A stretch of DNA of 64,000 nucleotides from Berberis thunbergii (lineage: Eukaryota > Streptophyta > Magnoliopsida > Ranunculales > Berberidaceae). Location: positions 1 to 64,000 of the forward strand of contig QNQO01000826.1 of the NCBI GenBank assembly GCA_003290165.1, written 5' to 3'. This document shows positions 33,571 to 45,113 of this stretch, one piece after another. The position numbers and the translations under genes were made by a program. Below the pieces are notes generated by a model. The model saw only the letters and a list, made by a program, of their open reading frames with translations. It did not search any database and was not told where the DNA came from. How positions within the stretch are numbered: the stretch's first letter is position 1; every line of letters starts with the position of its first letter.

Positions 33571-36060
33571 ATTATGTCATACCAGTATTTTGATTCTTTA
33601 ACATAACTTTATTTAAGATCATAAATCCCTGAATTGTGGTCTTGATGTAACAACTTTAAGAAACATGAATAAGAATTGATATTTTCTGATCAAAGCCAAA
33701 TGAACATCATTTGACATAGAGAACAACATCCCAATAACCCAAAGAGGGGAACAAACTAAATTATTGAGTCAAATTTCCAAAGTAACACTAACCCATTATT
33801 TAAAATCACAAAACAAAACAAACCCAGATCTTAGATTAAGCAATCAACAAGCTATGTAGAAGAAGAAACCTGAAGACAGTCTGAAGATATTAGAGTTCAC
33901 TGTTGGAAGAGCTTCCTTTCTATCATCTCTATCCTTTGCAGGATTCAACCCATGTTCTTCCAGGAGGTCTTGCGTTCCTAGGGACAATGCTTGGATCTCT
34001 GATGTTAAGAAGAGAAACGTCTAGTTCTGCATTATTCACTATATGTATCAGGCTCATTCAATTTATTGTACTTCTAGCACTATAATCACAATGTTGTCTC
34101 TTCCTCATATTTTTTTATTTTGTTTTAATTAGTCAGCGGTATATAAGAACTGTAAAAGGGAATATATGCACATAAACAACATGATAGAGGTAGTCAAGAT
34201 GACTTGATAATGATAAACCAAACACGAAAAAAATAGAGCTATGTCAATGTCCTAGAATAATATCAAGTCACTGAAGGACTTGAAAGCAAGCAACTTGAGC
34301 TCCCAAGGAACTCTTGCCAAATAAGTCCATTTAGAGGGCATGTTAGTTCACTTGAACACTTTTTTCTATGATCCAAGATGGTCCATGTCAAGCATAAAAC
34401 AATCTGAGTCGAATATAAAGCACCAACGTTTCATAGCAAAAAAATAGAGCATTAAACATCCAGAAATATCACTTTCTAGTACAATGCTTCCACCCTATCC
34501 CCTTTAATCTCTTCTGATATAGTCAATTTTATTTTTCCACTGCGACCCATAATCATAATTAATGGCTACAAGGAAAATGTATCATTGAGAGGGCAGTTTC
34601 ACTTTATTCTTAGTTGCGCCATTTCAAAACCCCATTTCAATTTGATAACCCAGACACCCAAAACCATAAACTCAATCAGATTAAAACCCCCATTTCACAT
34701 AATCAGAGAAAAATTTTACCAATTTCAATGCAATAACAATGATATGTGGTCCATGTTAGTATATGTTCATGTTAATCCAACCAAAGAACATTGATAGATC
34801 ATTGCATTAACCACTTGAGCTAAATTCAACAAAGCAAAAAGATGACAAGTATGCAAGCAGGTAATATAATTATGTCAAAACAGACGTATTGATATCCTGA
34901 GGAAAAAAGTTGTTGGATCAAGAAATTCGAAAGATTTATTCAAGCAAACTAATATAGGCAAAATCAAACCAGACATGACATAGAAACACGTATCCAATTT
35001 ATTTCCTCTAAATGCTGAGTGTTCACTGCATGTACCACTTTGTTAAAAAAACTCTACTGATGAGCCAACCTTCTGAATTACACTGCAAACCAATAGTTGG
35101 AATATATAAGAGCAAATTGTGAACGAATTCCAATAGTAAAATATATGCTTCTATAAGAAATTAGACAACTTAATACGACTTGTTTATGAACCCCATTTCA
35201 GAGGCATTTCGTCAAATACACAATGTGCTAGATAATTATAGTCAACAAAATATCAAGTAAGTTCCTTATTGTACCAACAAGGAAAATTATTGAGAAGAAC
35301 GAGTAACTATAAAGTAATATAGACAAATAGAGCAATAAAATTTTGAAATGTGGAATTGAGTAGTAGTAGTAATATATACCCATGGTCGTGCACTTGATTG
35401 TAATGAAAGTGCACATGATCGTAATGAAAGTGATTGAATACAGGGTTTTTGTACATCCTAAAATCGGTTGTTTCGGTAGTCATTACTGAAGTAAAGATGT
35501 GTGCTTAAGGGCTGGTTTTCCACTCGTTTTCTGCTATGTATAAGGGCCAAAATATACTGGTATTGGACAGAATTACGAGTGCTACTGGGCTGTTTTTTCT
35601 GGTGTAAAACTGCCTAGATGTTGGTCCGAAACAAACCAAATTTTCTGTTTTGTCTTCACTTCTTGCCATGAAGCCAATATTTGAACCAGTTAACTAAATA
35701 TGCCACACTCACCTTAAATCGATTGCAATGATTGAGCCTAAATAATCACTTTCTCCTTCTCCTTCTCCTTCTAACGCCACAAAACAAAACCACCGACGAA
35801 CTCTCCTTCAAGAACCGGATAAGGGACGCAAATTTTTTCCGCAACCACGAAATTTTAGGGTTTTGGGAGATCAGTGTGTGCTTTCGGGAGATCTGTGGGG
35901 AGATGGAAAAAATTTTAGGGTTTGAAACAAAGGGTTGAAAAGTGCAGAGTTGGGGGCAAATTGAGCAGGAACGCAAATTTTTTTCGCAACCGCGAAATTT
36001 TTTTCGCGCGCGAGAAATCAACTCGACTTCTCCACACATTCACGTGCAACACACGTGCAT
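33571..36060. other. CACTA B right interior and conserved right-end region
   Basis: 33571-35720 has no assignable gene. 35750-36050 (CTTCTC repeats, TTTAGGGTTTGAAACAAAGG, TTCGCAACCGCGAAATTTTT, CACGTGCAACACACGTGCAT) is homologous to 4870-5070 of element A. Because all cargo reads leftward from here, it is the natural candidate for a promoter region on the minus strand. Confidence 0.5.
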
Positions 36061-36252
36061 TTTCATTTTATAGCAACGGTTTTTAGCCGTGGCAAACAAA
36101 CCAACGGTTTGCAACCGTGGCCAAGCCTTTTGGTGTAGTGATTATAGCCATGGTTTTTATTTTTTGGCCACGGTTTTTGGTCGTGGCAAATAAACCAACG
36201 GTTTAGAGCTGTAGCCACCTCCGTGTAGCTAAACTAGCCTTTTGGTGTAGTG
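36061..36252. repeat. CACTA B right subterminal array with duplicated terminus
   Basis: About five units of the CCACGGTTTTTGGTCGTGGC type plus two copies of the terminal TTTTGGTGTAGTG, one internal at 36128-36140 and the true end at 36240-36252. Only the outer copy is followed by the TAG matching the left flank. Confidence 0.9.
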
Positions 36253-36349
36253 TAGTTTCCAATATGCTAAGTCGGAACTTATGCATAACTTGAGGGCTTA
36301 GAAGTTAATCATAGATTAAAATATGTTTATCTTGAAAGTTGCATGAAAA

Positions 36350-37110
36350 CATTGTGTGATCTATTGATCACATGACAAAACTTAAACGGATTTAAGTAGT
36401 CCTGAGTAAAATGCTTATATGCTCAGTGATTAATTAAATGAATTACTCACTCACGGAAAGTGTCATTCTCTACTGAGGCATTTTGTTTGTGTGGTCTGTT
36501 GACCACTTGACTAAAATTAAATAGATATAAGTAGTCCTGATAAGATGCTTCTATGCATTGAATTACCTACTCACGGAGAGTGTCATCCTCTACTTAGGTA
36601 TTTTGCTTGTGAGGTCTGCTAACCACTTGACTAAACTTAAATGGATTTAAATAGTTCCGATAAGATGTTTCAATGCATTAAATTACCCACTCACGAAGAG
36701 TGTCATTCTTTACTGAGGTGTGATCCTCTACTGAGGCATTCTGCTTGTGTGGTCTACTGACCACTTGACTAAACTTAAACAAATTTAAGTAGTCCTGATA
36801 AAATGCTTCTATGCATTGAATTACCCACTCACGAAGAGTGTCATCTTCTACTGAGGTGTGATCCTCTACTGAGGCATTTTGCTTGTGTAGTCTGCTTACC
36901 AATTGACTAAACTTAAATGGATTTAAGTAGTCATGAGTAAGATATTTTTTATGCATTGAATTACCTACTCACTGAGAGTGCCATCCTCAACTAAGGCATT
37001 TTGCTTGTGTGATATTTTGACCACTTGACTAAACTTAAACGAATTTAAGTAGTCTTGAGTAAGATGCTTTTATACATTGAATTACCCTCTCACGAATAGT
37101 GTCATCCTCT
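36350..37110. repeat. Tandem array of 120-140 bp units in element X
   Basis: Five to six units. Each includes GTGTGGTCTGCTGACCACTT, GACTAAACTTAAACGGATTT, AAGTAGTCCTGA, ATGCATTGAATTACC and CACTCACGGAGAGTGTCAT plus CCTCTACTGAGG. Starts of ATGCATTGAATTA fall near 36553, 36671, 36809, 36950 and 37073. A homologous array is in element Y at 40700-41240. Confidence 0.9.
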
Positions 37111-37560
37111 ACTGAGGTGTACATAAATATTTGTAATTCTGAATGTCTTCTGTTGAAGGACATGTAGAATGAATTCTCGTACTTCCCTATTTTAACTGAA
37201 TAAGGTGTGTTCTCTGCTGAGAAGCAAAATAACGTATCCTCTGCTGAGGTATATGTAAATATGTGTTCAAATCTTTTCTTTGCAGGATCTTCTTTCATTG
37301 GTGGTCACCTCTTTAGCTAATGTTGGATCTTCTCATGGAGAATTTGATTGACCGGAACAGAAAACTCTGTGTATGTTCTACCGGATGAGGTGTCTCCTGT
37401 TGAAGAGATAAAATTCAATAAACAGATAAAATACAATCAAGTTTTTCTTACATGTACATTGCATTTATTTTTTTAAGTTAAAAATGAAAAAGCTAGGACG
37501 CCTCAGCTTCAATCCACTTTGTGAAATGGTCGGTTGCCACAATCATTAGATTATTTTATG

Positions 37561-37800
37561 CTAGGGAGTTTGATTGATCAGAACGGTGAACTTTGTGTAT
37601 GTTCTACTAGCTGAGGAGCCTCTTGTTGGGGAGTGTGCTCTACGCTTATCACCCTTGCTATTTTTATCCTCTTTCTGATATGCATTTATTAGAGCATGCT
37701 GACTATCTTTCTCGGGTACATATGGTGCCTTAGCACTATTTTTTTTTGTCATCCCACAATGTATAGTATTTTGCCATGACGAAGATCTCAGCAAAAGTTT
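37561..37800 (-). pseudogene. Gag remnant of element X
   Basis: The minus frame (ALINAYQKEDKNSKGDKRR) is homologous to 43560-43700 in Y. The gag core present in Y (43830-44072) has been lost here by a ~290-bp deletion near 37898. Confidence 0.5.
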
Positions 37801-38247
37801 TGCCCGGTTTCATGGACAATTCGACCATACAATCAGTGATCTTCGGGCAGACGTTTCTTGAAAACTAAGGATGCAATTGGTCATCACACCCATTTATGCA
37901 AATTGGCAACCTGACTTGCAAGATTTTATTGTTGTTTCATTTCCATTGGGCTCGATTGTTGGGAAGAAAATTGTAATTGATGATCAACCGGCGGTGGTAG
38001 ACCTACTACCAGTGGTTGTCCGGCCGAAAGCGGTTGAACCCATGGCGATGATGGCGGTCTGGTTCGGACAGAAAACTATTCAATGTTATTTTTGCTAGTT
38101 TAGTTTCAAGTTCCCATCATTGTGTTGAAAAAAACTCTAAAAAAGTGTATGTGAAGGAAAATTCAAATTGAATGGACAAATTTTTTTTTATGAATGGAAG
38201 AGAGCATGCAATGAGTTTGATTCAAACTCTCATTGAAAACACCAATT

Positions 38248-38878
38248 TGAGGATGGAAATTTCCACCAGATCATGTGTGGATCACGCGGAGTAATCTGCA
38301 GAAGGTAGAAATTAATTCTTGACACCGGTGCGGTGCCTGCCACGGAGACTCCGATACAAAACTTAGAGCAATGTCTTTAGAAAATATTTATTTTTCTGTA
38401 TTTGAAAAGAAAATGGTGAATCAAGAAAGAGTTACCTCCGAATGACTTTGTGTTTGGCTATTTATAGAGGTAGAACAAGTAAACTGTTGGCAATGAGTGA
38501 GATACATGGCAGATGAGTAAGATGCATGGAAGATGACTAAGTCATCTACACGCAGGCGGTTGTTACTTCTCTTAGGTAGTTGTAACTTCTCTTAAGTAGT
38601 TGTGACTTTCGTAGATGGTTGTAACCTCCTGTTGGTGGTTGTAACTTTCTGTTTGGAGACACCTCTCCTGCAAGCTTGTGTGCTCAGCTGAGCATGATGG
38701 TTTGTGCCGAACATTACTCATCTGCTGAGAAAAGAATGTTTTATTGAATCGTATTGGGCCTAGACTTGGGCTTTCTATACTTGTAACTTTCGTGGGTAAT
38801 TTTCGAGCTTCTCAGGGATGGCCCAAATCTTCTGGCTTCCTTATTTTATTGAGGTAAGGATTATTTTTTCCTCCCACA
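38248..38878 (-). repeat. 5' LTR of element X
   Basis: Plus orientation TGAGGATGGAAATTTCC to TTTTTCCTCCCACA. The minus-strand TATA box CTATAAATAG lies at 38467-38458 and is the best preserved of the four LTR copies. TGTAACTTC-type repeats are present at 38570-38660. Confidence 0.75.
38458..38467 (-). promoter_or_regulatory. LTR TATA box (element X)
   Basis: CTATAAATAGCC on the minus strand, conserved in position in the four LTRs of this family and degraded to CTACAAATAG-like forms in the others. Confidence 0.55.
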
Positions 38879-39010
38879 AAAGTGTATTTACACAGCCTAG
38901 TTCAGTACAACAAATGTGGTAGTAGCTACTAATTATGGTGTTTTTAGGCTTGAATCGTGACTTGAAACGGGTTGTTATTGAGTGTTTTGGGGCGAATTTG
39001 AGCGAAGTAA

Positions 39011-39629
39011 TGTGGATGCAAATTTCCATCGAATCACGTGTTGATCACGCGGAGCAATCTGCATAAGATAGAGATTAATTCTTGACACCAGTGTGGTGTC
39101 TGCCATGGGGACTCCGATGCCATAATTAGAATAATACCTTTAAGAAATTATTATTTATTTATCTGTATTTGAATAGAGAAATTGTTATATCGAGAAAAAG
39201 TCGCCTCTAGATGTCTTTGTGTTTGGCTATTTACAAAGGTAGAACAAGTAAACTACTAGCAGATGAATGAGACACGTGGCAGATGAACGAGTCATCTACT
39301 TGCAGGCGATTGTAACTTTTATTAGGTAGTTGTAATTTCCATAGATAGTTATAACCTCTCATTGGTGAATTAACTTCCTGTTTTGAGACACCTCTCCTGC
39401 AAGCTTGTGTTCTCAACTGAGTATGGTGGTCAGCGCTAAAAACTACTCATTTGCTAAGAAAATAGTATTTTGTTGAGTTGTATCGGGCCCAGACTCGGGC
39501 TGCATTGGGGCCAAACTTGGACTTTCTTTACTTGTAACTTTCATGGGTAATATTCGGGCTTCTCGGGAATAACCCAAATTTTTGGGCTTCCTTATCATGT
39601 TGGGCTAAGCATTATTTTTTGCTTCCACA
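39011..39629 (-). repeat. 3' LTR of element Y
   Basis: Plus orientation TGTGGATGCAAATTTCC to TTTTTTGCTTCCACA; matches 44500-45108 throughout. Confidence 0.85.
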
Positions 39630-39964
39630 AATGCCACTTATCTCCTTCTCTTTTGAGCTGGACTTTTTTCTTTTCCTTCTTACTTTAAAGCAGAGTATAT
39701 GTATTTTCACTGAGGAGCCCGCCAAGAATAGAAGTAGAATGCCCTTGATCTTGCTGACTTATCTGTCTCTATTGATACAAGTAAATGATCTGCATGTAGA
39801 GGCTTATGTTGTTGTTGAAGTGTAGTCTGTTGAATACAAAATGATCTGCATGTAGAGGCTTCTGCTGCAGATGAGGTGATCTACTGCATGAGTCACACAT
39901 AGTAATTTCATGGGCTCTTGGACTTCGTTGAAGTAGAAGATCGTCCTTAGGTGAATAAAACAAG

Positions 39965-40290
39965 TCATGTTCTGGCATCCTTATGATTTGACAACACATC
40001 CGCATATAAATGCCACGTGTCTTTGGGTTGACCTACCCTTATTTCAGGGTGAGTTGAATAGTCTTTATTTATTGAAAGACGCGACAATGATCTGATAGCT
40101 GACTTTGTTTCCCCGGTTGAGGAGGGAGCGAATTCTGCTATGAAATTTGCTAAGGCTTGAGCCTTTATAGTTGTCATTGGCTGGTAGATTTGTTGAAGGA
40201 CACGACACTGATCTAATTACTGGCTTTGTTTTCCTGGTTGAAGAGTGAATGAATTTTTCCAATGCCTGAGCCTTTAAAGTTGTCATCGGT
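39965..40290 (-). pseudogene. RNase H remnant of element Y
   Basis: Minus frames read TTIKAQALANFIAEFAPSS and DTWHLYADVLSNHKDART, with an upstream duplicate TTLKAQALEKFIHSST. The YVDGS catalytic motif has decayed to YADVL. Two linker copies in tandem, as in X, show that the duplication predates the split of X and Y. Confidence 0.7.
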
Positions 40291-40699
40291 TAGTAGATAA
40301 AGTCATATTGGTTCAAATCCATCGCCTATTTCATGAGTTTTTAACAAGCCTCCGAGAGGAAGTTGTGCCTCCAACTCTTGATTGGTGAGACCTAAGATAA
40401 CTGCTACATTTGAAACTGCCAAGTACATGTACATATCCTCTCCTGGATTTTTCTACTGATCTACTCAAGAATCGATCCAAAGTTGTTGCTCTACTAGTGA
40501 GACTTTGAATTTCTTTTGGAGTTGATGGTGACTTCATGTCAAGCAGTGGTCTTCTTTGCTTTTATGATCCCCAAACTTTGTGTATGTTTGTTGGTCTTGA
40601 TTGGCCTTTTTCATGAGTTTCCAATGTGCTTAAAACAAAATTTAAACATAACTTGAGGAAATTAATCTTGAATTTGCATGGAAATATTGTGTGATCTAC

Positions 40700-41240
40700 T
40701 AAACACTTGACAAAACTTAAAGAGATTTAAGTAGTCCAGATCAAGATGTTTTAATTCTTAGCGATTGATTAATTGAATTACCTACTCACGGAGAGTGGCA
40801 TCCTCTACTGAGGTGTGATCCTCTACTGAAGCATTTGGCTTGTGTGGTCTGCTAACCACTTGACTAAACTTAAACGGATTTAAGTAGTCCTGAGTAAGAT
40901 GTTTCTATACAATGAATTACCCACTCACGGAGAGTGGCATTCTCTATTGTGGTGTGATCATCTACTTAGGCATTTTGCTTTTGTGGTTTGTTGACCACTT
41001 GACTTAAACAAATTTAAGTAGTCTCGAGTAATATACTTTTATGCATTGAATTGCCCACTCACTGAGAGTGTCATTTTCTACTGAGGTGTGATCCTCTACT
41101 AAAGCATTTTGCTTTTGTGGTTTGTTGACCACTTGAATAAACTTAAACAATTTTAAGTAGTCTTGAGTTAGATGTTTTTATGCATTGAATTACCCATTCA
41201 TTGAGAGTGTCATCCTCTACTGAGGTCTGATAAATGTTTG
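40700..41240. repeat. Tandem array of ~130-145 bp units in element Y
   Basis: About four units of the same sequence as the X array; AATGAATTACCCACTCA-type landmarks near 40770, 40912, 41046 and 41187. Confidence 0.85.
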
Positions 41241-41416
41241 TATTTCTGAATGTCTTCTACTGAATGACATATAAAATGAATTCTCAAATTTCACTATTTC
41301 AATTGAATAAAGTGTGTTATCTGCTGATAAATAAAATAACATATCATCTACTGAGGTATATGTATATATTTGCTCGGATTGTTTTTTGCAGAATCTCCTT
41401 TCATTTCATTGGTGGT

Positions 41417-43278
41417 TGATATTCACATAATTATTACATAATATATCCCTCAATTTATATATGTTAGTGTTTCAATTATTACATTTTATAGTAATTATTT
41501 CGTTTTAATGTCTTTGTAGGAATTTGAGCGTGAACGATGAAATCGTATTAAGGCGACAATTTAAGGAATGACAATTGGTCGATTCTAGCGGTGGTACAAA
41601 GCAGATGTTCACAAACCTAAACCCAAAACCTACCCATAAACCCAAATCCAATCCTACCCCTAGAGAATATTCTCTCATTTATACCTTGATGAATCTCCCC
41701 TTCATTTCATCCCTATTCACTTTGATCATTCTCTATAAATATAAGAGAATAGGGTGAGAAAAGGGGAGGAAGAGAAGGGAAAATAAGTATTACACAAAAA
41801 TCAAAACCTCTTCCTCACAAGTGATTCTCATCACCATCACCACTCATCCATCTCTCACTCACTCAGCAATCACCTCCATCCGCCATCAGCCACCCGAGCG
41901 CCACCACCGAGCTCCTCCACAGTCACCGCCACCACCACGAAACAGGGGCGTGACAACCCTGTTTCGCGTCAGAGCCACCTCCATCACCGTCCATGTCCCT
42001 CTTCCTGTCCATCATCCATCAACCTCCATCCGCCATCAACCACCATCAGCCTATTTTGCAACAGAAGACATCCGCGAGCCACCACAACCACCGTAAAACA
42101 GAGCCACCATCACCGCGACTCTGTTCCGCCTCGCGACAAAGCCAGGCAGGCCGTCCTCCTCTCCTCTCTGTCCTCTCTTTGTCTCGGCCTCCTTACCGTC
42201 TCTCCGCCACCGTACAACCACCACAGAGCGGCTCGTCCGCGGTGCACAACCACCGCTGAAACAGGAATCGAAACAGGGAGTCTCCTTCCTGTTATCTCTC
42301 TCTGTTTTTGAGTTTCTTATTGCATCTCTCTCTTCTTTTGCAGGTTCTGGAGACATTTGGAGGACGAGGAGCACGGAGAAAGGCGGAGCAGCGGTGCTGC
42401 TCGCTGGAGACGACGACCAGGCACTATAGCGTAAGGCTGGTACTGTAGCGTACTGTAGCAGAGGCGCGAGAACTACTCAAATTCTATTTTATACTATTCA
42501 CATCCCCCGATTTTACTTTGTACCACCACAGAGCGTTTTGAGAACATTTTCACGAGATTTGTGTTCGGACCACCTGCGGATTTGCTGAGTACCACCACAT
42601 TGAGTTTGCGACAAACCAAAAGGGTTGAATAATTCATTTTGATTTATTTTACTGAATTGTGTGCTTAATTGTTAATTATAATTTATTTCTGAATTTTTGA
42701 TAAATTGTTTTCACCCTTCATTTTCGAGAAATTAAACTTGATATGTTTGGTAGTTAGAATTACCCTTTATCAATATTCAAAGCATGTGCTAGAAATATTA
42801 AGCTTAAACTTTTATTAAGTGTGCCCTAAAAAGACATTTAATACTTGGTAAGAGCGTATTTGCTTGAAATGATTTGTTAATGTTTGATAGAAACATGATA
42901 TAATTTGAATTGGATTTTAACGATCACATATTCGGTGTAAGCAATGGATTCTCATCCCTAAAGCTTCTCGTTTAAATTTTCAGTAATTTAGATTTAAATG
43001 TTTTTGCTAACTCATTGGTGAGTCCAAGCCCACGAAATCCATCTCATTTATCTTTTATTTTATTTTATTTTTATTATTTTTAATTTAGTTTTAAAAACAT
43101 TGTAACCCCATTTTACATTTAAATTAGTTTAAATTAAATTATAAATTTCAATTGCACCCACCTTCCTCATGGGATCAACCCGTACTTGCCGTTATCTACC
43201 AGTTAGACACCGTGCACTTGCGGTTATTACAAGTGGGTTGAATTAGCCTATTTATTTAGGTTAGTTAAACTCGCATCA
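41417..43278 (+). repeat. Athila-type solo LTR inserted in element Y
   Basis: 1,862 bp from TGATATTCACATAATTATTA to AACTCGCATCA, flanked by GTGGT at 41412-41416 and 43279-43283. No internal region adjoins. It is the complete version of the LTRs at 7087-9123 and 25151-25684. TATA box CTATAAATA is at 41733-41741. Frames inside the pyrimidine-rich part (41821-42374) are compositionally biased and not genes. The uninterrupted site is visible in X at about 37297 (CATTGGTGGT). Confidence 0.9.
41733..41741 (+). promoter_or_regulatory. Solo LTR TATA box
   Basis: CTATAAATATAAGAG, about 315 bp from the LTR start; the homologous position in the 7087 LTR is degraded (CCTATTTAGAG near 7400). Confidence 0.5.
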
Positions 43279-43559
43279 GTGGTGGTCTCTTCAACCAAGG
43301 TTGGTTATTCTTGTGGAAATTTTGATTGACCGGAACGGAAAACTCTGTGTATGTTCTACCGGATGAGTAGTCTCTTGTTGAAGATATAAAATACAATAAA
43401 TAGATCAAATACAATCAAGTTTTCTTATATGTACATTGAAATTTTTTTTCTTCTAAAAAGCTATGACGCCTCAACTTCAATCCACTTTGTGAAATTGTTG
43501 GTTGCCACAATGATCATATTCTTCAGTGGTGGAGAATTTGATTGATCATAATGGTGAAC

Positions 43560-44072
43560 TTTGTGTATGTTCTACTGGCTTAGGAGACTCTTGTTGAGGG
43601 GTGTGTTCTACGCTCGTCACCCTTGTTCTTTTTGTCCTCCTTCTGATCTGTATTCGTTAGTACAGGCTGACTATATTTCTCGAGTACATTTGGTGCCTTA
43701 GCATTAATTTTTCGTCATCCCACAATGCATCGTATTTTGCCATGGCAAAGATTTCGGCAAGAGTGTTGCCCGACTACATGGTCAATTTGCCATATAATTG
43801 GTGATATGTGGGAAGACCTTCCCAGAAAGCTAAGGATGCAATTGGTCATCACACACATCTATGCTCACCCTTTCTACCTTAAATCTTTTGATGAAGTGTT
43901 GGAGCGATTCATTTGATTTTTTCTTCATGTTAAAGAGGTGGTCAGCATGTTTTTTATGGTTTAGTAGGATGAATAATCTTTTGTGAAGACAAGGGGGAGA
44001 TCTACAAAGTTGTTGAATGACTGAGGGGTCAAAGTGTGGAACCAATCTTAGCCTACTCACTCCCATGCGCAT
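43560..44072 (-). pseudogene. Gag remnant of element Y
   Basis: The minus frame 44072-43830 reads FNMKKKSNESLQHFIKRFKV then ERVSIDVCDDQ, matching the gypsy gag landmark (NESL-E-V-RF). The downstream part to 43560 is frame-broken and homologous to 37561-37800 of X. Confidence 0.65.
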
Positions 44073-44499
44073 GGTCTACTGACAGACGACAATGTGTCTT
44101 CTGCCTTGGTTACCCACTCACCAATCACTCTACCACTCGAGTTTGCGCTCCCCCAACATTTTAATCAAATTGGCGATCTGACTTGCAAGATTTTTTTGTT
44201 GTTTCATCTCCATTGGGCTCAGTTGTCAGGCAGAAAATTAATATTGATGATTAGTCGGCGGTAGTAGACCTACTACCAGTGGTTGTTCGGCTAGAAACGG
44301 CTGAACCCATAGCGATGATGGTGGTTTGATTCGAGCAAGGGAATGTGCAACATTATTTTGATTCCATATTGTGTTGAAAAAAAACTTTGAAAAAGTGTAT
44401 GCGAAAGGAGAATTCAAATTTAATAAACGTACATTTTTTTTATGAAAGGAAGATAACATGCTATTAGTTTGATTCAAGCTCTTATTGAAAACACCAATT

Positions 44500-45108
44500 T
44501 GTGGATGCAAATTTTCACTAGATCACGTGTTGATCACGCGGAGCAATTTGCATAAAATAGAGATTAATTCTTGACACTGGTGTAGTTTCCGCCACGAAGA
44601 CTCCATTGCCAAAGTTAGAACAATACCCTTAGGAAAATATTTATTTATCTGTATTTGAATAAAGAATTGTGAATCAAGAAAGAGCTACCTCTAGAAGGCT
44701 TTGTGTTTGGCTATTTGTAAAGGCAGAACGAGTAATCTGCTGGCAGAGAGTGATGTTGCAGATGAATGAGTCATCTACTTGCAAGCGGTTGTGACTTCTC
44801 GTAGGTAGTTGTAACTTTCGTATATAGTTGTAACCTCTCGTTAGTGGTTGTAACTTTCTATTTTGAAACACCTCTCTTGCAAGCTTGTGTGTTCAGCTGA
44901 GCATGGTGGTTAGCTCCGAACACTACTTCTCTGCTGAGAAAAGAGTGTTATGTTGAGTTGTATTGGGCCCAGACTTGGGATGTATTGGGCTCAAACTTGG
45001 GCTTTCTTTATTTGTAACTTTCTTGAGTAATATTCGGGCTTCTCGAAAACATTCCAAATCTTTGAGCTTCCTTATCTTTTGGGCTAAAAATTATTTTTTG
45101 CTCCCACA
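44500..45108 (-). repeat. 5' LTR of element Y
   Basis: Plus orientation TGTGGATGCAAATTTTC to TTTGCTCCCACA. The adjacent internal bases on the element strand read AATTGGTGTTTTCAATAAG, the place of the primer-binding site; I cannot name the matching tRNA. Confidence 0.85.
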
Positions 45109-45113
45109 AGTAA

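Larger units (their letters stand above)
22085..36252. mobile_element. CACTA element B, complete, 14,168 bp, multi-gene cargo
   Basis: Left end CACTACACCAAAA at 22085-22097, right end TTTTGGTGTAGTG at 36240-36252, flanked by TAG at 22082-22084 and 36253-36255 (the 3-bp target duplication CACTA elements make). The flanking DNA rejoins into sequence homologous to 40600-40660 of element Y (GATTGGCC..., then GTTTCCAATATGCT), an independent empty site. No transposase is visible, so it was mobilised in trans. Cargo on the minus strand: LRR-RLK-like, U1-70K, PUX7-like, NhaD-type antiporter, ArgJ and PMT fragments. A 4.5-kb LTR-like insertion at 25814-30330 is later. Without it the element is about 9.6 kb. 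Confidence 0.95.
20447..38878 (-). mobile_element. Tat-like non-autonomous LTR element X (split by CACTA B)
   Basis: Minus strand. 5' LTR 38878-38248, gag remnant ~37800-37560, tandem array ~37110-36350, RNase H remnant ~21800-21450, 3' LTR 21033-~20447. CACTA element B (22085-36252) interrupts it; without B the element is about 4.3 kb, close to the 4.2 kb of copy Y once its own insertion is removed. X lacks ~290 bp that Y has after 43870 (junction at about 37898 in X). No matching target duplication was found (AAAGT on the right, AGATT on the left), so the left boundary is approximate. Confidence 0.75.
39011..45108 (-). mobile_element. Tat-like non-autonomous LTR element Y, complete with TSD
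   Basis: Flanked by AGTAA at 39006-39010 and 45109-45113. 5' LTR 45108-44500, gag remnant ~44072-43560, tandem array ~41240-40700, RNase H remnant ~40290-39965, 3' LTR 39629-39011. A solo LTR (41417-43278) splits it; without it the element is about 4.2 kb. The ends are TGTGGGAG... and ...CATCCACA on the element strand. There is no reverse transcriptase or integrase. It is closely related to X, which lies about 130 bp to the left in the same orientation. Confidence 0.9.

Noticed and set aside
36128..36140. True right end of CACTA B at the internal terminus
   Set aside because: It is followed by ATT, which does not match the left TAG flank; 36252 is followed by TAG and the empty-site alignment agrees.
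36350..37110. Regularly spaced repeats that could suggest a CRISPR-like array
   Set aside because: Units are 120-140 bp, directly adjoining and in a plant retroelement; no short repeat with unique spacers.
41821..42374. Open frames of 88-107 codons on both strands
   Set aside because: They lie in the pyrimidine/CCA-rich part of an LTR, overlap on both strands and have no domain; composition explains the openness.
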